Assembly (NCBI GenBank): GCA_943737045.1
Contig: CALSFV010000015.1
Coordinates: 1,424,501-1,488,500 of the forward strand
Direction of reading: 5' to 3'
DNA: 64,000 nucleotides
Source: Parapristionchus giblindavisi
Lineage: Eukaryota > Nematoda > Chromadorea > Rhabditida > Diplogasteridae
The notes under the pieces are model-generated. The model had not been told where the DNA came from. It made no database searches and saw only the letters and a list, made by a program, of their open reading frames with translations. Position 1 is the stretch's first letter, and every line of letters starts with the position of its first letter. A program made the translations under genes and the position numbers. Below, one piece after another: positions 41,786 to 64,000 of this stretch.

Positions 41786-42235
41786 ATGTCTGTAGGCAGA
41801 ATGGGTTCTTCTACTACTAAATCATCCAGCAAAGCTGATCCCAAACCCGAACTTCTCGAACAACATAAGACGTTCACTATCTCATTCATCGATACACTAT
41901 TGAAGATGGGTCAACCCAATAGGACTGAGGTATGTTATTACGCTTCTACAATATAGTTCATATAGTTCTTGTTGTCACATTTATTCAATGTTTTTTTGGA
42001 TAAATAAATATATAGATATCCTTATATTTTTTCACATTGGCTAACAAAATAGTGTGTGGTATTGCGAAATCATAGTTACGATCTTCTAACACGTTGAAAC
42101 GCGTAACTTAAAGCCTATCTTGCTTCATTTCAGATGAAAAAGAAGATTCCTTCCTGCTCAATGGGATTGATTTCAGTTCGTAGGCCACCTAACAAGAAGT
42201 CCTCGACGTCGACGAAGAAGAATGAATTTAAATGA
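41786..42235 (+). CDS. small two-exon protein, duplicate B (81 aa)
   Basis: Exon 1 41786-41929 (48 codons) and exon 2 42134-42235 (TGA), phase 0 intron with GTATGT...TTTCAG. The first 48 residues equal those of the duplicate at 31469-31853; exon 2 reads MKKKIPSCSMGLISVRRPP then a Lys/Ser-rich tail ending KKNEFK. A stop codon lies in frame just upstream of the ATG here but not in the other copy, which supports MSVGRM as the start. Unknown function. Confidence 0.55.
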
Positions 42236-42845
42236 CTAGGCCGTATCCCTTTTCAAATAGTTTTCGATAGAAGTCTTCGGTAGCATCTCTTTCAAATATT
42301 TTTATTACTATGACTGAAACATTTTTTTTTCTTTTTATTTACCTGTAGCATGATTGTTTTATGATATAATTTTTGTTTGCCAATTTATCGATGTATATTT
42401 TCTTTATGATCTACGGTATCGATCCCTTTCCACCCCAATTGGATATAACATCATTCATTGTAATCAGTGTCATTCACGTGGACCATAATATGTTTCCCCT
42501 TATTCCTCTTCCTATCGTGATAAAGAACCTTCTGATCTAATAATTTACGTTAGCGGCATCTACAAAGAAAAACGTGTGGACACTTTTTGAGCTTGGTGTG
42601 ATATATGACATGATACGTCAATCTTCGATCTGTATAGTTTTGTGCATTAACATTACCGTAATCTGTGCCTTTAACGTGTATACTGTCTAGTTGTATATAT
42701 CAGAGATATATAGTGAATAGGCAACTGTCGAGAGTTAAAGAACGGGAACCAGGAGATCTGGGTTGCGCTATTATCATGAAGAATGTGGGACCAACTATAT
42801 ATGTGGGATTTTGTTTCGATTTGATTCGAGAGACTCATGGCGATC

Positions 42846-42905
42846 CCGTGTAGTTTAGAGGTTAGTGACCAGCGCTTTTAACCGCGACACACGGATTCGA
42901 TTTAC
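42846..42905 (+). other. tRNA-like relic
   Basis: GTGTAGTTTAGAGGTTAGTGACCAGCGCTTTTAACC...GGATTCGATTT resembles a tRNA with A- and B-box-like blocks and a CTTTTAA loop, but the stems pair poorly. Probably a pseudo-tRNA or a SINE head. Confidence 0.3.
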
Positions 42906-43221
42906 TTTTGCAATTTTCTATATATTTATCCTTCAAATTCCAAAATTCGCGTCATTCATCACTATGAAAATCACTACACAAAATTCATAGGAATCGGTCT
43001 TGCCATAATTCGATATTCCAATCTGACGTAGAGTCGGAATTGAGAGAGTGGGAAGACATATTGGCATTGGGTAATACGCTAAATGGATCCCAACCATCTC
43101 TTCACTTTGAAATGCTCCATCCGCTGAGAAATTGAGTGTGAAACGAAGAGAAATCACTATCATGAGTCTTTTTAGTCTCAGTGAGACTTTTGAATAAGAG
43201 TATTTTTCCTCGATAAGTATA
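42906..43221. other. no gene seen
   Basis: The last ~60 bases (GTCTCAGTGAGACTTTTGAATAAGAGTATTTTTCCTCG) recur inverted at 45360-45410, outside the 1.84-kb palindrome. Confidence 0.4.
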
Positions 43222-45061
43222 CAGTCGCGCCGGAAAGTCAGTGCCAACTTTTTGTTTTTGTTATATTTTGTGAACCAAGCGTGCTATTGGGCCGCTCTCG
43301 CGAGTTCTTATGGGAAATTTATCGGAGAATCCGACCCTGATATTGCGGACTCATGAAAATTTCTCATTGTTGAGTAATGATGACGCAATCGAAGTCCACT
43401 TTTTTGAAAAATCATAACTCCGAGGAAAAATTTTTTCCAGCCTACCGTTCTTCTATAAGTTTGAGATTTACGCGTCGGCTACTCCGAAAAAATTTTTTAG
43501 GTTGCTGCGATTTTTTTCAGCCGCGGCGGCCTTGATGCAAAATGGCGGCTGCAAACTCATATCTCAGCTCCCAGACAAGCTAGAGACTCGTTCTTGGGCT
43601 CAAAATGATCCTTATGATGTCCCAAATACACCCTGAAAAAGTTGTCTTGATCGGACCATAATTGCCTTGAGTACGCCAAAAAGTCACTTTTTCAGATGGC
43701 TTACAATTATGGGAGTGATTTTTCTAGAAATGTGGTTCTAGGGCTAAAATGTGTCAAAACCATCCCAGAAGTCATCCTCATACTTTGGTGAAAGCAGCTT
43801 GCTTTCCATCTTCACGGCAAGCGTTATGCGAGAATGTACTAGTTACGACGCGCACCACAAGGGGGGGGGAGGGAGGGGAGAGGCGTGCGCTCGCACTGTG
43901 AGTGCGTGCGGGAAAGACTGATGTGGCACCGAGGGGTTGCAAGATGGGTTCTCCCAAGCTTGTAGACGTATTCTATGATGGTTTTGGCACATTTTAGCAC
44001 AAGAACCAAAATTTTAGAAAAATCATTCTCATAAGTGCATTCCCTCAAAGGACACCAAAAAGTGCAAGCTCAGATCTCAGCTCTCAGACAAGCTAGAGAC
44101 TCGTTCGTGGGATCAAAATGATCCGTATGATGTCCCAAATACACCCTGAAAATTTGGTCTTGATCGGAACACAATTGCTTTCAGTACACCGAAAAGTCAC
44201 TTTTTTCAGATGACCTCACTTTGAGGGCATGCACTTATGAGAATGATTTTTCTAAAATTTTGGTTCTTGTGCTAAAATGTGCCAAAACCATCATAGAATA
44301 CGTCTACAAGCTTGGGAGAACCCATCTTGCAACCCCTCGGTGCCACATCAGTCTTTCCCGCACGCACTCACAGTGCGAGCGCACGCCTCTCCCCTCCCTC
44401 CCCTCCCCTTGTGGTGCGCGTCGTAACTAGTACATTCTCGCATAACGCTTGCCGTGAAGATGGAAAGCAAGCTGCTTTCACCAAAGTATGAGGATGACTT
44501 CTGGGATGGTTTTGACACATTTTAGCCCTAGAACCACATTTCTAGAAAAATCACTCCCATAATTGTAAGCCCTCAAAGTGAGGTCATCTGAAAAAGTGAC
44601 TTTTTGGCGTACTCAAGGCAATTATGGTCCGATCAAGACAACTTTTTCAGGGTGTATTTGGGACATCATAAGGATCATTTTGAGCCCAAGAACGAGTCTC
44701 TAGTTTGTCTGGGAGCTGAGATATGAGTTTGCAGCCGCCATTTTGCATCAAGGCCGCCGCGGCTGAAAAAAATCGCAGCAACCTAAAAAAATTTTTCGGA
44801 GTAGCCGACGCGTAAATCTCAAACTTATAGAAGAACGGTAGGCTGGAAAAAATTTTTCCTCGGAGTTATGATTTTTCAAAAAACTGGACTTCGATTGCGT
44901 CATCATTACTCAACAATGAGAAATTTTCATGAGTCCGCAATATCAGGGTCGGATTCTCCGATAAATTTCCCATAAGAACTCGCGAGAGCGGCCCAATAGC
45001 ACGCTTGGTTCACAAAATATAACAAAAACAAAAAGTTGGCACTGACTTTCCGGCGCGACTG
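43222..45061. mobile_element. 1.84-kb full-length palindrome flanked by TA
   Basis: Starts CAGTCGCGCCGGAAAGTCAGTGCC and ends with its exact inverse, each end followed by TA (43220-43221, 45062-45063), the target duplication of Tc1/mariner-type elements. The arms of about 0.83 kb are nearly identical. The centre (about 44050-44220) itself repeats a segment of the left arm (43560-43700: CAGACAAGCTAGAGACTCG). No transposase. Confidence 0.85.
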
Positions 45062-45062
45062 T

Positions 45063-45930
45063 AGGAAAAATACGATAGGAGCCAAAAAATTAGCTGCTGC
45101 CATGCACTTTCAGATTTTATATAATTAATTGTAATTTAGCTAATATTTTTTTAAAATGTTGAAAAAATTTCAAAACGTAGGCAACAAGCATTATATGAAA
45201 TAAGAAGCCCCTGACAGAGCAGTGAAAACTTAGCGGCGTCAAAAATAATGCATGCGCACTTGAAAATTGCATTTTCACAAAATTAAAATTAATTATAAAA
45301 AATCTGAAAGTGCATGGCAGCAGCTAAGCTCCCATCATTTGGCTCCCATCATATGCTAATCGAGGAAAAATACTCTTATTCAAAATTCTCACTGAGACAT
45401 GAAAGACTTCCCTTGTCAGGCCACATTCTCTAGTATTCTTTTGCAGGAGTGAAATTAGCCAAGGAATTCAATTGACAAAGATTAACACACACTGCATTAC
45501 AGTATGCAACCAAATCAAGCACAAACATTATGCATCTAATTTGTGTCTCTCAGACCACGAACCATTCGATTTATCATGATTCAAACCTCTCCTTATCTCT
45601 TTAATGTACATGTTGACTGCGAGTGGGAGAATGCACCCATAAGGAGAGGGGAAGGAATATGGAATCATCACGAAATCAGTCCTTGATCGGTTTATGGTCA
45701 ATCAAAGACAGTGCCGTCCAAGATGAAAAGTGGTCGTGATCTTTGAAAATGCAGGAAATAGTGACACATATTGTCTGATGGACAGAGTAGATGCTATCTC
45801 TTGAAGTCGAAAAATGGTAGAAACTTCGGAATGGTGAAAATGTTGTTTCGTGATTTTTTAAATGAGAATTTTATATGAATTTTTCAATAAAAAAACATTC
45901 AAGCAAAAGTTGTTCAATGTATGTTCAATG
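45063..45930. other. intergenic; end of inverted segmental duplication
   Basis: 45530-45790 is the inverse of 29005-29300 (GGAGAATGCACCCATAAGGAGAGGG). No gene. Confidence 0.5.
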
Positions 45931-45995
45931 TTAAAGGTGGACGCCCGCGAATATTTTCGTCAACAAACTGTGAAGACTGAAAGTTTGCAAAACTT
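45931..45995 (-). mobile_element. fragment of the tRNA-like TTAA element, copy 5
   Basis: TTAAAGGTGGACGCCCGCGAATATTTTCG...GTGAAGACTGAAAG matches the 3' end of the family; the tRNA-like part is missing. Confidence 0.6.
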
Positions 45996-46095
45996 ATAGC
46001 AGCTGATATTGAGGTGTAAAGAAGAGACAACAAATTCATTCTCATTACATTGCATTTTCTTTAGTTCAGATCAATCACAAATCAGGTGAAATTGC

Positions 46096-46101
46096 TTTAT
46101 T
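46096..46101 (-). promoter_or_regulatory. poly(A) signal AATAAA of the P-glycoprotein gene
   Basis: AATAAA on the minus strand, about 82 bases past the stop codon at 46183-46185. Confidence 0.65.
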
Positions 46102-46182
46102 CACTCATAATATATACAGTACTTCTACAGTAATCTAGTAGATCTAGCAGCTGATATTGAGATATAATCGATAATCGATCAA

Positions 46183-60284
<14,102 letters not shown>

Positions 60285-61765
60285 TGTTCCAATGAAGGAG
60301 AGAAGAGAAGAAGAGGGGGATGACGACCGATCAAGATGAAGATAAGAAGAGTGAATGATAAATGATATTGAAATGATAGTGATTAGAGAGTACAGTTTGC
60401 ATATTCATACTTTACAAGATTATCCATTTTCGTGGAATGTGGGGGAACCAGGGCCGAAACACTGGATCGTTTTTGGATTTATTGTGTCTTTTCAAAAAAA
60501 AATTCAAAGCACAACCTAATTTCCATCCCACTATTCCTTTCTTTCTTTCGTTCTAATACGACCATATTCTTTTGTTGAGCTTATTCCTCTGTTTTCATTT
60601 CTTTCTTTTTTATATCTCTTCTTAATCTTCATTTTCATTTAATATTTCGCTTTTTCTTTTGTATGCTACATTAATTTTCTGATTTGTTTCTTTACTGTTA
60701 ACTTTCACTTCACTTTGTGTGAATACATTGTATCAAAAGGACAATCTCAGAGTGAACTCGTTTATCTTTTCTTTTCATTCAACGAAATCCACGATCGCAG
60801 ATCAACCAAAGATACTTTGATCGATCAAAAATTGAATCAATTCCAAAGTTAGATTATTACAATTCCGAGATTGAACGGACCACCAAAGATGAATAAGATA
60901 AAGAATGGATATGAGGGGAAGGGGTGAGTATACAAGAAAACAAAGAATAAACACTAAAATGAAATGTAGGGTGAGGGGTGTTCAAGTTGATAAAGCTCGA
61001 CTTATTTGTGTGTGTTTTGTTTGATCTCTTGCCACATTAGTTTTGGTTGCATATTTGGAACAATCAAAGTTATAGAGGAAAACAATAGATCGATTATGCT
61101 TACAAAAATAAGTTTTAAAAAAAACAGGCGAAAAAAAGTTGTTGAATTAGTGCACAAAAAACGATTAGCTATGATACATAGATAATATTATGATGTCGGG
61201 GAGTGATAAAAGGCGAAAGAAGAATCATTATCGATTGATTATGCTAGTTAATGAATATGCTTAGTAGATAAAGAGACAATAATAAAGGGAGAAAAATAAA
61301 AGAAAAAAAACAGATTAGCGTACAATACACTAGCAACATTGAAAGAGAAAGGGGGGATTGTATCGGAACAAAAAAATTGTAACTAGCAGACTTACTGTGG
61401 TTAGAGGTAAAATAGCAGAGATACAACAAAATGAACGTGATTGATTCTATCTTAGAGATACACGAATACGCGGAATCATATCACAGGATAAGATATAATA
61501 GGATAGAGATAGATAAGATAGGACCACACACCATGGTGGTGTGTGGTGCAGTGAGGTCGACGAATGCTACTAATGACTACGGTAGGTACACCACAAGAAA
61601 TGGGCGGGGCTTCACTCGGGAAAAGGCGAAAACTGGACTGGAATAGGTAGTGTGACACAGTTGAGGGGAGGAGATACTATAGACGATGTATACAGTACAC
61701 ATGAAACAGGCGACACCTGATTTACGTCAAGCGAGATCGGGCTGGCGTGGTTGGGGTGAGTGAGA
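60285..61765. other. upstream region of P-glycoprotein / 3' flank of next gene
   Basis: 1.48 kb between two minus-strand genes. AT-rich with pyrimidine runs; it should hold the P-glycoprotein promoter, but I see no motif I can name. The distance is too long for a typical trans-spliced operon pair. Confidence 0.4.
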
Positions 61766-63824
61766 CTAACACTCGGTAGTTCCCTTGAGACGGGCGTCTC
61801 TTTCGAGTGAAGAAAGCGAGTCATAGCTATCCTCTGACGCACCAGAATCGACAAACTGAAATGAATGAATAAAGATCAAAGATCAAAGATCAGAAATCAA
61901 AAGATCAAAGATCAAACTACACTCTCACCTTTGTACTCTCTTTCTCCTTCTTCTTTCCGTATCCATGTACTCGTTTCAATTCAGCATTCTCTCGTATCAG
62001 TCGAGCAATTTCCGCACGCTGAGCCTCGATCGTTTCCTGAATAAGTCAATAGATCATAAGATCAACGATCAAACTGCAAAATTCAAAGATCAAATCATAA
62101 AGTTCAAATCAAGCTACAGTAGTCACCCACCTGCTGTTTCATGTGCAGCATGCGCTCCGAGTTGATCGTTGACGCATCGTCCGACCTCACGTCCACTCTG
62201 CAAAGAAATCACGGATCAGACTACAAGACAGCAGGGAGAGATCAAAGATCAAAGATCAACGCTACCGTACCCATCATCATGGTAGTCGAGATCGTCAATG
62301 GTGACATGATGGAGGCCATGAATGAGATGCTGTTGATGATGGTGCAGATGATCAAGTCCGCCACCGGTAGATGACGATGTCGATGATGGAGAGGATACTG
62401 GGGAGCAATCGATATCGATTAGAGTCGGTTTGAGGACTGATGAGGAGGATGAGGAGGTGGGAGTCGATGTGGTCGGCAGAGGTGGTGGTTGAGGAGCACT
62501 GCAAGTATATACTTATAGGAAAACAACCAAATATTTAGAGATGAAGTTTATCAAACTAATTTAAGGATAGTCTAAGAATAATAATAATCCTATAGAAATG
62601 AGACCACAGTAGCCTACCTCTATGATAGATTACAGTAACCACACAACTACACTATCCGTGCGATCCTAGTCTACAGAGATCAAAGATCAAAATCTCACGC
62701 GCTCAGCGGTAGACTGCCGGTGTGTCGGAGCAGCTCTCTCTGTTCTCGTTCCTTTGCAGATGCGGGTCGACTGACACGAGGATTGGTACGAGGAAGAGAG
62801 GACTTCGATCCGGTTGACATGGCTGAGGCCAGCGATGTTGAGGGATCAGGAGGGCACGCGTACACCTAGAGAAAGATCAAAGATCATCTAGAGATCATAG
62901 ATTACATTGTACGTTAATGGTTTGTTAGTACCTATTTAATAATTGATTTAATGCACATATAAGTGATATAGATGTACGGATTGATTAATATAATTTGACA
63001 AAATAGCAATATTAATAAATAATGTGCTTCAAGGTGTTTCGGCCGCTACGTCAATATCAAAACTCAATATCCAAACCATCAACTCACCGGCTGTTGACTG
63101 TATCGATAGTGATCGGTGGTCGCAGACGCTCCGTACATCGGTGTGGACGCTTGGGTTGCGGATGTGCCGCGCGGCAGGGATGCGGACGATGCTCCGTTCA
63201 CAGAGACGGTCGTGGCTCCGCCCACACACGGTGCCGCGTATACGGGATTGGAGATGGAGAGAGCGGGTGCGTGTGAGGGATACGGTGGAGGCATTGGTCG
63301 ATCGATTGGTGACGAAGAGGAAGAAGAGGCAGAATAACTGTAAAGAGATATTATTGATTGATATTGATTAATAGTCCCTGGAACAATAAAATATGTTGAA
63401 GAGAGCGCTCAGCGTTACCTCTCTCAATGGTCTCTACATTGCGCATACTATTTCTCTGTTCTCTAAAAAGGAAAAAGCATTGTGCCACGAAGAGACCATT
63501 GAGATAACTTACGCTTCCTTTGAATGAACAATTTCTACATACTCACCTCGAGTGATTCTGGCTACCGTATCCAGACGAGAGCGTAGTCGTCGCGGACGAC
63601 GGAAGAGTCGCGGATGAAGATGACGCGACCGACGCGTCACCGCCACTTCCGTACGCGCCTCCGCGTTCAAAGGCCAATCGTTCGTAGGCTCCGCCCCCAA
63701 CACTACCGTATCCAGTCGATGAGGATGAAGGGCCACCGTTGCGGGACTCAGACGCTGTCGACATCAATGCTTGACCGTTCACGCTACGTCTCTTGGGCTT
63801 TCGTGCTGGACGACGAGACTACAA

Positions 63825-63886
<62 letters not shown>

Positions 63887-64000
63887 AAAAAAAAACTAAA
63901 TAAAATGATTTGCAGGAATTTCAAAGATGGAGAAGAACAAATAAGTTAGTAATCGATAACAGTAACATCTACCGTACCCCAACAACATCATCATCCGAAT
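61766..64000 (-). CDS. Ser/Gly-rich protein with C-terminal coiled coil (3' part)
   Basis: Eight exons join in phase on the minus strand: about 64000-63978 (partial), 63818-63547, 63337-63088, 62865-62699, 62498-62271, 62197-62131, 62036-61929, 61855-61766 (TAG). The visible 400 or so residues are low-complexity: Ser runs, GYGS and GGAY motifs, a basic patch (RRPARKPKRRS, nuclear-signal-like), Pro-rich PMPPPYP and a His-rich stretch (LHHHQQHL). The end changes to a charged helix, MKQQETIEAQRAEIARLIRE, predicted coiled coil, then an acidic Ser-rich tail (SEDSYDSLSSLERD). I cannot name the family; a cytoskeletal or scaffold protein would fit the layout. The N-terminus lies right of the window. 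The end of exon 4 in this list could be one base off. Confidence 0.75.
63395..63525. repeat. palindromic MITE (second TTAA family), copy 2
   Basis: CGTTACCTCTCTCAATGGTCTC...ATTTCTCTGTTCTCTAA...GAGACCATTGAGATAAC; a relative of 27953-28082, in an intron of the Ser/Gly-rich gene. Confidence 0.65.
63826..63884. repeat. (AAT)n microsatellite
   Basis: About 19 AAT units in an intron, just before the TAG acceptor of the next exon on the minus strand. Confidence 0.95.

Larger units (their letters stand above)
40790..42670. repeat. inverted segmental duplication, right copy
   Basis: Inverse of 31010-32400, interrupted by a 601-bp MITE (41002-41602). Homology resumes at the GACCATGATG...CTCTTTCTGATC-type stretch and runs through the small gene to about 42670. 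Confidence 0.8.

Overview
The window looks like the genome of a free-living-type nematode (rhabditid or diplogastrid; I cannot name the species). Genes are split into many short exons with TTTCAG-type acceptors, the introns are AT-rich, nematode-type C6 (six-cysteine) secreted modules are present, and there is a P-glycoprotein of the kind nematodes carry in many copies. Short palindromic transposons occupy much of the non-coding space.

Layout. 0.2-1.5 kb: 3' end of a Cdc25 phosphatase gene (+). 3.4-4.5 kb: exon-like blocks I cannot assign. 5.3-7.2 kb: a 5'-truncated C6-module gene (+). 10.4-12.8 kb: an orphan gene of 232 aa (+). 17.1-22.0 kb: a complete 15-exon C6-module gene of 595 aa (+), built as signal peptide, C6, four copies of a four-cysteine module, C6. 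25.1-39.0 kb: the two halves of one ionotropic-glutamate-receptor-like gene, the 5' half on the minus strand and the 3' half on the plus strand. The halves are joined through a roughly 620-bp inverted repeat that also carries a tRNA-Gly gene in an intron. 29-32.4 kb and 40.8-45.8 kb: a diverged inverted segmental duplication, each side keeping an intact two-exon small gene. 46.2-60.3 kb: a complete 32-exon P-glycoprotein gene (-, 1253 aa). 61.8-64.0 kb: 3' part of a Ser/Gly-rich protein gene with a C-terminal coiled coil (-), running off the right edge.

Mobile DNA. Two LINE fragments are present (CR1/jockey-like and RTE-like). There are several palindromic families: a 115-bp TTAA-type MITE with about eleven copies; a roughly 340-bp TTAA-flanked element with an internal tRNA-like A box and B box (four copies and a fragment); hAT-like MITEs with 8-bp target duplications; and foldback elements of 1.8-2.3 kb, including a TA-flanked 1.84-kb palindrome and two related palindromes in P-glycoprotein introns. 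Most stretches without a gene hold these or plain AT-rich sequence.

The points most worth attention are the receptor gene apparently broken by an inversion with duplicated breakpoints, the TTAA element with a tRNA-like core, and the modular C6 gene. All exon calls were made by hand from splice sites and reading phase; no search or alignment program was run.
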